From Burkholderia sp. HI2500 (GTDB lineage: Bacteria > Pseudomonadota > Gammaproteobacteria > Burkholderiales > Burkholderiaceae): a DNA stretch of 64,000 nucleotides. The stretch is from assembly GCF_002223055.1 (NCBI RefSeq), contig NZ_NKFL01000005.1, positions 372,001 through 436,000 on the forward strand, written 5' to 3'. The position numbers and the translations under genes are program-made. Within the stretch, counting starts at the first letter, position 1. Each line of letters starts with the position of its first letter. Positions 1 through 8,916 of this stretch are shown piece after piece. The notes under the pieces are model-generated. The model had not been told where the DNA came from. It was given only the letters and a program-made list of their open reading frames with translations, and did not search any database.

Positions 1-382
1 CTGCGACGAAGCGCAGCACCGCGATCGCCGTGACGTCCGGTGCGAAGCCGATCGCGCAGGTCGCGATGCCGAACAGGAACACGCTGCCGATCACGGCCTG
101 ACGGCGGCCGAAGCGATCGGCGACGATCCCCGCGCACGCACTGCCGATGCCCATCCCGATCAGCCCGGCCGCCACCGCCGGCGCGAACGCGCCGCGCGTG
201 ATGCCCCATTCGCGGATCAACACCGGAATCGCGAAGCCGATCAGCTGGCCGTCGAAGCCGTCGAGCACGATCGCGAGCGCGGCGAGCAGCACCACGCAGC
301 GCTGCATCGTCGTGAACGGCCCGTCGTCGAGCGTCGCGCCGATGTCGACGGACGCAGGCAACAATCCGTCGCGCGTGCTCAT
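1..382 (-). CDS. MFS transporter, aromatic acid:H+ symporter family (N-terminal part, runs off the window)
   Basis: This is the first ~127 residues of a major facilitator permease; the rest lies left of position 1. The start is the ATG at 382 (protein begins MSTRDGLLPAS). TM1 carries the LDGFDGQ signature of the AAHS branch (BenK, PcaK, MhpT type), followed by TM2 and the loop motif ADRFGRR, the usual MFS motif A. It probably imports an aromatic acid by proton symport across the inner membrane. It lies on the same strand as, and downstream of, the benzoylformate decarboxylase operon, 266 bp after the ketopantoate-reductase-like gene, so it is a likely uptake partner for that pathway. The substrate is inferred from context only. 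Confidence 0.85.
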   Translation of the reverse strand, partial: MSTRDGLLPASVDIGATLDDGPFTTMQRCVVLLAALAIVLDGFDGQLIGFAIPVLIREWGITRGAFAPAVAAGLIGMGIGSACAGIVADRFGRRQAVIGSVFLFGIATCAIGFAPDVTAIAVLRFVA

Positions 383-648
383 GCGACCTCCCGTGCGCCG
401 CGCTCAGGCGGCAACATGCGCAAGCAGCGCGCGGCAAGACAACGGCATTCGATGGCGTTCATGGCGTCTCCGGTTGCCCGGGCTGGCGCGGTGGCGCGTG
501 CCCGGATCTCGTGCTGCGCAGGCGGCCGGCGTCGACGCATCGGCGCCGCCTCCGGTGTCTCGTCCAACCTGTCCCGATCCGGCGCCGTCGCCTGCGCGCG
601 ACGCGCTCGTCTCGTCGTGCGGCGCAAGCCGCGCCGCCCGCCTGATGC

Positions 649-1593
649 TCAGTTCACCCGCGCGTCGATCAGCCGGACCAGCGCGAGCAGCGTCTCCGCA
701 TGCGGCACCGCGACGCCCGCTTCGCGCGCGGCCGCGACGACCTTGCCGCTGATCGCGTCGATTTCCGTGCGGCGGCCCGCGAGCACGTCCTGCAGCATCG
801 ACGGACGATGGCCGCGATGCGCGCGGATCGCATGCTCGACGTTGTGCGCGATGCGTTCGCCGTCGACCGCGATGCCCTTCGCGCGGGCGACGGCGGCCAC
901 CTCGGCTGCAATCGCGAGCGCAAGCCGCGGCCCGTCGTGATGGTTGCCGAGCTGGTCGACCGTGCAGCCCGTCGCCGCGCACAGCGTGTTGAGCGCCGCG
1001 TTGAACGCGACCTTCTCCCAGATCGCGGCCCACTCGTCGGCGTCAAGCGTGCACGCGAGCCCCGCGCGCGACAGCGTATCGGCCACCGTCGCCGCGAACG
1101 GGCGTGCCGCGCCGTCGGCCGTCATCATGCGGATCGCGCCCGCGCCGTGCGAGCGCACGCGCGCCGGCCCCGCCGCGTCGGCCGGCCACGTCGTCACGCC
1201 GACCAGGATGCGTTCGAGCGGCACGAACGCATTCAGCGTCTCGACATTGCCGAGCCCGTTCTGCAGCGTCAGCACGTGCGTGTCCCGCTCGAGCAGCGCG
1301 CGCACGCCGTCGAGTGCGGCACGCGTATGCAGCGACTTCGTGAAAACGATCAGCAGGTCGAATGATGCATCGGGCGACGCGGCCGCAGCCGCATTCGCCG
1401 CTTCCGGCCGCACGGCCTGCAACGTCCGGATACACCGCTCACCACGATCGTCATCGATGCGCAACCCGTCGCGGCGAATCGCATCGAGATGCGCATCGTT
1501 CACGTCGATCAGCGTGACGGCCTCGCCGCTTTCGGCCAGCCGCCCGCCGAACAGCGAGCCCATCGCGCCGGCGCCCAGAATCGCAATCCTCAT
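649..1593 (-). CDS. Ketopantoate reductase family dehydrogenase (PanE/ApbA-like), possible D-mandelate dehydrogenase
   Basis: 314 residues, the normal size for 2-dehydropantoate 2-reductase. The N-terminal Rossmann motif is GAGAMG (residues 7-12). The C-terminal helical domain keeps the family's catalytic and substrate residues: QNG at 111-113, K194, N198, S265 and E277. The ATG at 1593 fits the Rossmann start; a longer open frame upstream merely reads through the aldehyde dehydrogenase gene. It lies 14 bp behind that gene in an operon led by benzoylformate decarboxylase. Some D-mandelate dehydrogenases (Enterococcus type) belong to this family, so here it may interconvert a D-2-hydroxy acid and its 2-keto acid rather than make pantoate. 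Family assignment is firm; the mandelate role is inference. Confidence 0.85.
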   Translation of the reverse strand: MRIAILGAGAMGSLFGGRLAESGEAVTLIDVNDAHLDAIRRDGLRIDDDRGERCIRTLQAVRPEAANAAAAASPDASFDLLIVFTKSLHTRAALDGVRALLERDTHVLTLQNGLGNVETLNAFVPLERILVGVTTWPADAAGPARVRSHGAGAIRMMTADGAARPFAATVADTLSRAGLACTLDADEWAAIWEKVAFNAALNTLCAATGCTVDQLGNHHDGPRLALAIAAEVAAVARAKGIAVDGERIAHNVEHAIRAHRGHRPSMLQDVLAGRRTEIDAISGKVVAAAREAGVAVPHAETLLALVRLIDARVN

Positions 1594-1607
1594 CGTCGTC
1601 GGCCTCG

Positions 1608-3059
1608 TCAGAACGGATAGTGGCGCGGTGCGGTCTGCACCGTGATCCAGCGCAGGTCCGTGAACGCCGCGATGCCGGCCTTGCCGCCGAAGTGGCCGAA
1701 GCCGCTGTCCTTCACGCCGCCGAACGGCATCTGCGCCTCGTCGTGCACGGTCGGACCGTTCACGTGGCAGATGCCCGATTCGATGCGGGCCGCGACGCGC
1801 ATCGCACGCGCGACATCGCGGCTGAACACGGCCGACGACAGCCCGAACGCGTTGTCGTTCGCGCAGCGGATCGCGGCGTCCTCGCCATCGACGCGCACGA
1901 TGCCTTTCACCGGCCCGAACGACTCCTCCGCATAGATGCGCATCGCCGGCGTCACATGGTCGAGCAGCGTGGCCGGGAACAGCGTGCTGTCGGCCTTGCC
2001 GCCGCACACGAGCGTCGCGCCGTGCGCGAGCGCATCGTCGATCAGCGCGTTGCAGCGCTCGACGGCCTTCATGTCGATCAGCGAACCGAGCACGACGGGC
2101 CCCTGGCGCGGATCGCCGAGCGGCAGCGACGCGGCCTTGTCGGCAAGCTTCGCGACGAACGCATCGGCAATCGACGCGTCGACGACGATGCGTTCGGTCG
2201 ACATGCAGATCTGCCCGGAATTCGCGAACGCGCCGAACGCGGCCGCCGCGACCGCCGCATCGAGATCGGCATCGTCGAGCACGACGAACGGCGCCTTGCC
2301 GCCGAGCTCCAGCACCGACGGCTTCAGGTGGCGCGCACAGGCTTCGGCGACGATCCGGCCGACGCGCGTCGAGCCCGTGAAATTCACGCGGCGCACGGCC
2401 GGATGCGCGATCAATGCATCGACGATCGTGCCCGCATCCTCGGGCGCGTTCGTCACGAAATTGACGACGCCCGGCGGCAGCCCGGCCTCCTGCAGCGCCT
2501 CGACGATCAGCCCGTGCGTGACGGGGCACAGCTCCGAGCCCTTCAGCACGACGGTGTTGCCGCACGCGAGCGGCAGCGCGAGCGCGCGCGTCGCGAGGAT
2601 CACCGGCGCATTCCACGGCGCGATGCCGAGCACGACGCCGGCCGGCTGCCGCACGCCCATCGCGAGCGACCCGGGCACGTCGGACGGAATCAGCTCGCCA
2701 CTGATCTGCGTGGTCAGCGACGCGGCCTCGACGAGCCCGCTTGCGGCAAGCTGCACGTTGAAGCCGGCCCACAGCGCGGACGCGCCCGTCTCCGCCGCCA
2801 TCGCGGCGACGAACTGCTCGTGCTTCGCTTCGAGCGCGGTGGCCGCCTTCAGCAGCAGCGCGCGGCGGGCGCCGGGACCGAGCGCGGCCCAGCCGGGAAA
2901 CGCGCGGGCGGCCGCGTCGGCCGCCGCGCGCGCATCGTCGACGGTACACGCGGGTGCTTCGGACGCGACTTCGCCATCAAGCGGGTTGCGGCGCGCGAAG
3001 GTCGCGCCGCTGGATGAGTGACGGCGTTCGCCGCCGATCAGCATCGATACGGTTTGCAT
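1608..3059 (-). CDS. NAD(P)-dependent aldehyde dehydrogenase (benzaldehyde/vanillin/salicylaldehyde type)
   Basis: 483 residues from the ATG at 3059, the full length of the ALDH superfamily. Landmarks: PWN ending at N150, K173 in VLKGSE, the nucleotide loop GSTRVG (229-234), general base E251 in ELGGK, and catalytic C285 in SGQICMS. It oxidises an aldehyde to the acid in the cytoplasm. The sequence resembles vanillin and salicylaldehyde dehydrogenases more than the short class 3 MdlD of Pseudomonas putida. Lying 38 bp behind benzoylformate decarboxylase, it most likely turns the benzaldehyde product into benzoate. Aromatic aldehyde specificity is inferred from the operon. Confidence 0.9.
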   Translation of the reverse strand: MQTVSMLIGGERRHSSSGATFARRNPLDGEVASEAPACTVDDARAAADAAARAFPGWAALGPGARRALLLKAATALEAKHEQFVAAMAAETGASALWAGFNVQLAASGLVEAASLTTQISGELIPSDVPGSLAMGVRQPAGVVLGIAPWNAPVILATRALALPLACGNTVVLKGSELCPVTHGLIVEALQEAGLPPGVVNFVTNAPEDAGTIVDALIAHPAVRRVNFTGSTRVGRIVAEACARHLKPSVLELGGKAPFVVLDDADLDAAVAAAAFGAFANSGQICMSTERIVVDASIADAFVAKLADKAASLPLGDPRQGPVVLGSLIDMKAVERCNALIDDALAHGATLVCGGKADSTLFPATLLDHVTPAMRIYAEESFGPVKGIVRVDGEDAAIRCANDNAFGLSSAVFSRDVARAMRVAARIESGICHVNGPTVHDEAQMPFGGVKDSGFGHFGGKAGIAAFTDLRWITVQTAPRHYPF

Positions 3060-3097
3060 GGAATCTCCGGCAGGACGCGCACTGCGCATCACGTCAT

Positions 3098-4705
3098 TCA
3101 GACAATCTCGACTTCGACGACGACCGGCGCCGCCACACGCAGCGCGTCGGTCATCGTGTCACGCAGGCGCGTGGCATCGGACACGCGTACGCCCCGGCAG
3201 CCCATCCCTTGCGCGAGCGCGACGAAATCCAGGTTCGGCAGATCGGTGCCCTGCACGGGATCGTCCGGGCCGAAGCCGAACACCGGCGCGAAATCCTGCA
3301 GCGCCGCGTAGCGCCGGTTGTTCAGGATCACGAACGTGATCGGCAGCTTCAGCTGCGCGGCGCTCCACAACGCCTGGATCGAATACAGGCTCGACCCGTC
3401 GCCGATCAGCCCGATCACGCGCCGGCCCGGCTGCGCGAGCGCGACGCCGACGGCGGCCGGCATCCCGTAGCCGAGCCCGCCGCTGTCCATCGTGTAGAAC
3501 GTGCCGCTGTGCGTGAACGGCAGGTGTTCCTGCATCACGGGCCGCGCGCTCGGTGCTTCCTCGACGACGATGTCGTGTGCGGCGCGCACGTCGGCGAGCG
3601 TCTGCAGCGCGAACGCGACCGACATGCGCTCGCCGGCGGCCGGCGGTTCGACGCGCGCACGCGGCGGCCGCGGCGCGGGCATCGGCCGCTCGGGCGGCGC
3701 CGGGCGCGCGAGCAGGTCGCGCGCGGCGAGCCGCAGGTTGCCGACGACCGCATCGCCCGACGGCGTCCACGCGGCGAGGCCCGGATCGTCGACGAGCTGC
3801 ACGAGCGTCGCGCCCGGCGGCACGTGCGGGCCGAAGCCCTCGATGTGATAGGTGAACGCGGGCGCGCCGAACGCGAACACGAGATCGTGCCCGTCGAGCC
3901 GCGCGACGATCTTCTCGCGGATCGCGGGCAGGAAGCCGGCGAACAGCGGATGGTCCTCGGGGAAACTGCAGCGCCCCGACATCGGCGCGACGTACACACG
4001 CGCACGGTGCCGCTCGGCGAGCCGCACGACGTCGTCCCACGCACCGGCGCGATCGACGGCTGCCCCGACCACGAACGCGGGACGCCGCGCGGCGTCGAGC
4101 GCATCGCCGAGCCGCGCGAGCGCGTCCGGATCGGGCCGCACGACATGGCTGACGTCGCGGCGCGGCAGCAGCTCGGCCGGCTGATCCCAGTCGTCGACCG
4201 GGATCGACACGAACACGGGGCCGCGCGGTTCCTGCATCGCGATGCGGTACGCACGCGCGATCGCGGCCGGCACGTCCTGCGCACGCGCGGGCTCGATGCT
4301 CCATTTCACGTACGGCTTCGGCAGCTCGGCGGCCTGCGTCGCGCCGAGGAACGGGTCGAACGGCAGGATCGCGCGCGCCTGCTGGCCCGCGGTGACGATC
4401 AGCGGCGTGCGGTTCTTGAAGGCGGTGAAGAGATTGCCCATCGCGTTGCCCACACCCGCCGCCGAATGCAGGTTGACGACCGCCGCATTGCCGGTCGCCT
4501 GCGCGTGGCCGTCGGCCATCCCGACCACGACAGCTTCATGCAAGCCGAGCACGTAGCGGAAATCGTCCGGGAAGTCGCGGAACATCGGCAGCTCGGTCGA
4601 GCCGGGGTTGCCGAACACGCGGTCGATGCCGAACTGGCGAAACAGGTCGATCACCGCATCGCGAACGGTGATCGGTGCGGCGGAAGGGGGCGTATGGCCG
4701 GACAT
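3098..4705 (-). CDS. mdlC: Benzoylformate decarboxylase
   Basis: 535 residues, against 528 for P. putida MdlC. This thiamine-diphosphate enzyme decarboxylates benzoylformate to benzaldehyde. Residues matching the known active site are present with a small offset: S36 in NPGSTE, E57 (cofactor activation), H80 in NLHSAAG and H287 in FTYHIEG. The serine and two histidines distinguish it from acetolactate synthases. The C-terminal third holds the ThDP/Mg motif starting GDGS and ending NN. The start at 4705 has a GAGGAG ribosome site; longer frames upstream overlap the divergent regulator. It is first in an operon with aldehyde dehydrogenase and a KPR-family enzyme. Closely related 2-keto acids could also be substrates. 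Confidence 0.9.
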   Translation of the reverse strand: MSGHTPPSAAPITVRDAVIDLFRQFGIDRVFGNPGSTELPMFRDFPDDFRYVLGLHEAVVVGMADGHAQATGNAAVVNLHSAAGVGNAMGNLFTAFKNRTPLIVTAGQQARAILPFDPFLGATQAAELPKPYVKWSIEPARAQDVPAAIARAYRIAMQEPRGPVFVSIPVDDWDQPAELLPRRDVSHVVRPDPDALARLGDALDAARRPAFVVGAAVDRAGAWDDVVRLAERHRARVYVAPMSGRCSFPEDHPLFAGFLPAIREKIVARLDGHDLVFAFGAPAFTYHIEGFGPHVPPGATLVQLVDDPGLAAWTPSGDAVVGNLRLAARDLLARPAPPERPMPAPRPPRARVEPPAAGERMSVAFALQTLADVRAAHDIVVEEAPSARPVMQEHLPFTHSGTFYTMDSGGLGYGMPAAVGVALAQPGRRVIGLIGDGSSLYSIQALWSAAQLKLPITFVILNNRRYAALQDFAPVFGFGPDDPVQGTDLPNLDFVALAQGMGCRGVRVSDATRLRDTMTDALRVAAPVVVEVEIV

Positions 4706-4739
4706 GCTCGGGCGTCTCCTCGATGGCTTGGCGGTTTCC

Positions 4740-4774
4740 ACAGTATCGAAGCGCGAGCCATTCTCGGATACTGT
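4740..4774. promoter_or_regulatory. Inverted repeat between mdlC and its LysR regulator, candidate operator
   Basis: The 99-bp divergent intergenic region contains perfect 8-bp arms ACAGTATC (4740-4747) and GATACTGT (4767-4774), 19 bp apart. The right arm lies about 31 bp upstream of the regulator ATG. Position and symmetry suit a site for the neighbouring LysR protein; binding is inferred. Confidence 0.5.
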
Positions 4775-4804
4775 ATTTTTTGCGATAAGCCATACCGTTC
4801 CGAC

Positions 4805-5716
4805 ATGACTTTCGATCTCCGACAATTGCGCGCCTTCACGACGATCGTCGCGTGCGGCAGCCTCGGCCGCGCGGCCGACGCGCTGCACGTGACGCAGCCG
4901 GCGCTGAGCCGGATCCTGAAGCGACTCGAGGACCAGGTCGGCGCGCCCTTGTTCGAGCGCCACTCGAAGGGTGTGCAGCTCACCGCGTTCGGCGACGCGC
5001 TGCTGCCGCATGCGACGCTGCTGCAGCACGAGGCCGAGCACGCACGCGAGGAGCTCGATGCGATGCGCGGGTTTGCGAAGGGCACGATCAAGGTCGGCAC
5101 GGTGGGCAGCATCGCGAGCCTCGTGCTGCCGGTCGCGGTCGGCCGCGTGCTCGACCGCTGGCCGAACCTGCGCGTCGAGATCATCGAAGGCGTGTGGGAC
5201 CGGCTCGCGGAAGGGCTGAACAAGCACGAGATCGATCTCGCGCTGTCCGCGCACGGGCCCGATACCGACGAGATCGTCGCGATTCCCGAGTGTCGCTGGG
5301 AGGATCGCAGCCACATCGTTGCGGCGCAGCACCATCCGCTGCGCGCGCTCGGCCGCGCGCCGACGCTCGCCGACACGCTGCACGCGCGCTGGGCGATTCC
5401 GCCGCGCGGCACCGCGCCGTTCGACCACATGCGCGCGACCTTCGACGCGCACGGGCTGGCGCTGCCCGACATCGCGGTCGAGACGCGCTCGGTTACTACA
5501 TTGAAGAGCCTCGTCGCGCATGCCGGCTTCCTGAGCTGGATGGCCGAGCCGATGTACGGCGCCGAGCAGCGCGCCGGCACGATCGACACGCTGCCGGTGC
5601 GCGAGGTCGTCGCGGTGCGCACGCTCACCGCGTTCCGGCGCCGCCACGGCATCCTGCCGGGGCCAGCGGGCAAGCTGCTCGAGGAACTCGTCGCGTTGAC
5701 GCGCGAAGGACGCTGA
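4805..5716 (+). CDS. LysR family transcriptional regulator of the benzoylformate operon
   Basis: 303 residues. The N-terminal winged helix-turn-helix (about 1-60, LRQLRAFTTIVACGSLGRAA then QPALSRILKRLE) is typical LysR, followed by a type-2 periplasmic-binding-like effector domain (about 90-295). It is transcribed divergently from mdlC with 99 bp between the start codons and an inverted repeat in the gap, the classic arrangement of a LysR activator and its target operon. The effector is probably a pathway aromatic acid such as mandelate or benzoylformate, by context only. The start follows from the conserved MTFDLRQLRAF opening; the longer upstream frame overlaps mdlC. Confidence 0.9.
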   Translation: MTFDLRQLRAFTTIVACGSLGRAADALHVTQPALSRILKRLEDQVGAPLFERHSKGVQLTAFGDALLPHATLLQHEAEHAREELDAMRGFAKGTIKVGTVGSIASLVLPVAVGRVLDRWPNLRVEIIEGVWDRLAEGLNKHEIDLALSAHGPDTDEIVAIPECRWEDRSHIVAAQHHPLRALGRAPTLADTLHARWAIPPRGTAPFDHMRATFDAHGLALPDIAVETRSVTTLKSLVAHAGFLSWMAEPMYGAEQRAGTIDTLPVREVVAVRTLTAFRRRHGILPGPAGKLLEELVALTREGR

Positions 5717-5824
5717 CAGCGCTTTCCGCACCGGCCGCCCGTTCGCGGCCTCCCCACCCTGCTGCCCGCACGCCGCCGCAGCGCACCATCGAAATGCCGT
5801 TTCCCCGCCTTGACTTTCGCTCGC

Positions 5825-5871
5825 CCGAATACGATCATTCGCTCACACAAAGAGCAAATGATCGTATTCGG
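5825..5871 (+). promoter_or_regulatory. Large inverted repeat upstream of dalD, candidate operator of the polyol regulator
   Basis: Arms of 20 bp (5825-5844 and 5852-5871) pair with one mismatch around a 7-nt spacer; the outer 15 bp (CCGAATACGATCATT) are perfect. It ends 32 bp before the dalD start, over the likely promoter. Its 31-bp core (5833-5863) recurs with 26 of 31 matches upstream of the leftward polyol operon at 21830-21860. It could also form an RNA hairpin, but recurrence with the same spacer at a second polyol promoter favours a protein-binding site. The likely binder is the SorC-type protein encoded at 8917-9942. Confidence 0.7.
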
Positions 5872-5903
5872 CAGGACTGTCAGGCACGAAAAGGAGACAC
5901 CGG

Positions 5904-7298
5904 ATGAGCGCATCGCCCTCCGCCCGCACGCCCGTGCTGCTGCACATCGGCGCGGGCTCGTTTCACCGCGCGCACCAGGCGTGGTATCTGCATCGCGTGA
6001 ACGCGGCCGTCCCGGCCGAGGAGCGCTGGTCGCTGACCGTCGGCAACATCCGCGACGACATGCACGCGACGATGGACGCACTCGCCGCGCAGCACGGCGC
6101 CTACACGCTCGAAACCGTCACGCCGCAAGGCGAGCGCGCGTACGAGACGATCCGCGCGATCACGCGCGTGCTGCCGTGGTCGATCGACCTCGCCGCGCTG
6201 ATCGACGCCGGCGCCGACCCGGCCTGCCGGATCGTGTCGTTTACCGTGACCGAAGGCGGCTACTACCTCGACGAACACAACCGGCTCGACCTCGCGAACG
6301 CCGATCTCGCGGCCGACCTGCAGGGCGCGCGCACGACGCTGTACGGCGCGCTCGCGGCGCTGCTCGCCGAACGCGTGAAGCGCGGCGCGGGCCCGCTCAC
6401 GCTGCAGAGCTGCGACAACCTGCGCAACAACGGCGCGCGCTTTCGCGCGGGGATGCGCGAATTCCTCGAGCGGCGCGGCCAGGCCGACCTGCTCGCCTGG
6501 TTCGATACGAACGTCGCGACACCGAGCGCGATGGTCGACCGCATCACGCCGCGCCCGACCGCCGACGTGCGCGAGCGTGTGCTGGCGGCCACCGGCTTCG
6601 ACGACGCATGCCCGGTGATGGGCGAATCGTTCATCCAGTGGGTGATCGAGGACCGCTTCGCGGCCGGCCGGCCGAAGTGGGAAGTGGCCGGCGCCGAACT
6701 CGTCGACGACGTGCACCCGTACGAGGAAGCGAAGATCCGCATCCTCAACGCGACGCACAGCTGCATCGCGTGGGCCGGCACGCTCGCGGGCCATACGTAT
6801 ATCCACGAAGGCACGCATGACGCGGCGATCCGCCGCTTCGCGCACGACTACGTGACGCAGGACGTGATCCCCTGCCTCACGCCGAGCCCGCTCGATCTCG
6901 CGCGCTACCGCGACGTCGTGCTCGAACGCTTCGGCAACCCGTACGTGCTCGACACGAACCAGCGCGTCGCGGCCGACGGCTTCTCGAAGATTCCCGGCTT
7001 CATCGCGCCGACGCTCGTCGAATCGTTCGCACGCGGCGCGGCGCCGGTCGCCACCGCCGTGCTGCCCGCGCTGTTCCTGCGCTTTCTCGAGCGCTGGGCG
7101 CGCGGCGCGCTGCCGTACGCGTACCAGGACGGCGTGATGGACGAAAGCGCCGCGCGCGCGATCGTCCAGGCCGACGACCCGGTCGTCGCGCTGTGCGCGA
7201 ACCGGCAGCTGTGGGGCTCGCTCGCCGGCAACGCCGCACTGTTCGAGGCCTTGCGCGGCGGACTCTCGCGTGTCGACACATGGCTCGCGGCACGCTGA
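5904..7298 (+). CDS. dalD: D-arabinitol 4-dehydrogenase (long-chain polyol dehydrogenase family)
   Basis: 464 residues, close to Klebsiella DalD (455). NAD-dependent oxidation of D-arabinitol to D-xylulose; relatives accept mannitol. The N-terminus carries LHIGAGSFHRAHQAWYLHR, and the family signature KIRILNATHSCIAWAG includes the catalytic lysine, asparagine and histidine. The C-terminal half keeps DTNQRVAADGFSKIP. The start at 5904 follows an AAGGAG site. It is the first gene of dalD-xylB-regulator: xylulokinase next door supplies the following step, giving D-xylulose 5-phosphate for the pentose phosphate pathway. The close match to DalD over MtlK favours arabinitol, though mannitol activity is possible. 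Confidence 0.88.
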   Translation: MSASPSARTPVLLHIGAGSFHRAHQAWYLHRVNAAVPAEERWSLTVGNIRDDMHATMDALAAQHGAYTLETVTPQGERAYETIRAITRVLPWSIDLAALIDAGADPACRIVSFTVTEGGYYLDEHNRLDLANADLAADLQGARTTLYGALAALLAERVKRGAGPLTLQSCDNLRNNGARFRAGMREFLERRGQADLLAWFDTNVATPSAMVDRITPRPTADVRERVLAATGFDDACPVMGESFIQWVIEDRFAAGRPKWEVAGAELVDDVHPYEEAKIRILNATHSCIAWAGTLAGHTYIHEGTHDAAIRRFAHDYVTQDVIPCLTPSPLDLARYRDVVLERFGNPYVLDTNQRVAADGFSKIPGFIAPTLVESFARGAAPVATAVLPALFLRFLERWARGALPYAYQDGVMDESAARAIVQADDPVVALCANRQLWGSLAGNAALFEALRGGLSRVDTWLAAR

Positions 7299-7381
7299 CG
7301 TGCATCCGGGCGAACCTGCCTTGGCACGGGCGCGGCCGCGCGGCTAAAGTAGCGACTCCCCACTGACGGAACGGATCGCTC

Positions 7382-8863
7382 ATGTATCTCGGCATCGACC
7401 TCGGCACCTCGGAAGTGAAGGTGCTGCTGCTCGCCCCGGACGGCACGGTCGTCGGCACCGCCGGCTCGCCGTTCACCGTGTCGCGGCCGCATCCGCGCTG
7501 GGCCGAACAGCATCCGGACGACTGGTGGCAAGGCACGCTCGCCGCGCTCGCGGCGTTGCGCGAACGGCACCGCGACGCGTTCGCGGCCGTGCGCGGCATC
7601 GGCCTGTCGGGCCAGATGCACGGCGCCGTGCTGCTCGGCCGCGACGATCGCGTGCTGCGCCCCGCGATCCTGTGGAACGACATGCGCAGCGCCGACGAAT
7701 GCGCGCTGCTCACCGAACGCGCGCCCGATCTCCACGCACTGGCAGGCAACCTCGCGATGCCGGGCTTCACCGCGCCGAAACTGCTGTGGGTCGCGAAGCA
7801 CGAACCCGACGTGTTCGCGGCAACCGCCTGCGTGCTGATGCCGAAGGACTACCTGAGGTTCCGGCTGACCGGCGCGAAGGTGTCCGATCCGTCGGACGCC
7901 GCCGGCACGCTGTGGCTCGACGTCGCGCGCCGCGACTGGTCCGATGCGCTGCTCGCCGCGTGCGGGATGACGCGTGAGCAGATGCCGCGCATCGTCGAAG
8001 GCAACGCGCCATCCGGCACGCTGCGCGCGGACATCGCACGCGAACTCGGGCTGTCGGAGGCCGTCGTGGTGGCCGGCGGCGGCGGCGACAACGCGACGAG
8101 CGCGCTCGGCATCGGCGCGATCCATGCAGGCGACGGCTTCGTGTCGCTCGGCACGTCCGGCGTGCTGAGCGTGGTCGGTGATCGCTTCATGCCGAACCCC
8201 GCGTCGGCCGTGCATGCGTTCTGCCATGCGATTCCCGATCGCTGGCAATTGATGAGCGTCGTGCTGTCGGCCGCGAGCTGCCTGCGCTGGGTCTGCAAGC
8301 TGACCGGCACCGACGAGCCCGCGCTGCTCGCGGAAATCGAAACGCTCGACGCCGACGCGCTCGCGACGGCCCCGCTGTTCCTGCCTTACCTGTCCGGCGA
8401 GCGCACGCCGCACAACGACCCGTACGCGCAAGGCGTGTTCTTTGGGATGACACATGCGACCGAACGCGCGCATCTCGGCTACGCGGTGCTCGAAGGCGTG
8501 ACGCTCGGCCTCGCCGACGGTCTCGACGCGCTGCACGCGGCCGGCGTCGAAACCGACCAGCTGTCGCTGATCGGCGGCGGCGCGCGCAGCGCGTTCTGGG
8601 CGCAGTTGATCGCCGATGCGCTGAACGTGCGCACGCGCCAGCACGGCGGCGGCGAAACCGGCGCGGCGCTCGGCGCGGCACGGCTCGGCTGGCTGGCCGT
8701 CGGCGCCGATCCGCATGCGGTGCTGACCAAGCCGCCGGTGCGCGCCGAATACGCGCCCGATGCAGCCCGCCATGCGCTGCTGCGCGAACGCCTCGATGCG
8801 TTCCGCGCGCTGTACCGTCACGTGCAGCCGCTGTACGAACCGTCGCGCGCACGGCTTGCATAA
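7382..8863 (+). CDS. xylB: Xylulokinase
   Basis: 493 residues, FGGY kinase family of normal length. It starts MYLGIDLGTSEVK (phosphate-1 motif). It has the xylulokinase-type GLSGQMHGAVLL substrate loop, an aspartate-containing GGGGDNATSALG segment near the middle (general base region), and GGGARSAFWAQ in the second ATPase domain. It phosphorylates D-xylulose to D-xylulose 5-phosphate in the cytoplasm. It lies 83 bp after dalD and 53 bp before the SorC regulator on the same strand, as in other arabinitol operons, so it is very likely co-transcribed from the promoter at the large inverted repeat. Confidence 0.92.
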   Translation: MYLGIDLGTSEVKVLLLAPDGTVVGTAGSPFTVSRPHPRWAEQHPDDWWQGTLAALAALRERHRDAFAAVRGIGLSGQMHGAVLLGRDDRVLRPAILWNDMRSADECALLTERAPDLHALAGNLAMPGFTAPKLLWVAKHEPDVFAATACVLMPKDYLRFRLTGAKVSDPSDAAGTLWLDVARRDWSDALLAACGMTREQMPRIVEGNAPSGTLRADIARELGLSEAVVVAGGGGDNATSALGIGAIHAGDGFVSLGTSGVLSVVGDRFMPNPASAVHAFCHAIPDRWQLMSVVLSAASCLRWVCKLTGTDEPALLAEIETLDADALATAPLFLPYLSGERTPHNDPYAQGVFFGMTHATERAHLGYAVLEGVTLGLADGLDALHAAGVETDQLSLIGGGARSAFWAQLIADALNVRTRQHGGGETGAALGAARLGWLAVGADPHAVLTKPPVRAEYAPDAARHALLRERLDAFRALYRHVQPLYEPSRARLA

Positions 8864-8916
8864 GCGCCGCACGTCACGCGTGGCGGCCATCGGCCGCGTG
8901 CGCGACATGCGGTACA

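Noticed and set aside
2954..5716. Very long rightward frame covering the decarboxylase and LysR region
   Set aside because: Its first two-thirds is Arg/His-rich antisense of mdlC; only the part from 4805 matches a known family (LysR).
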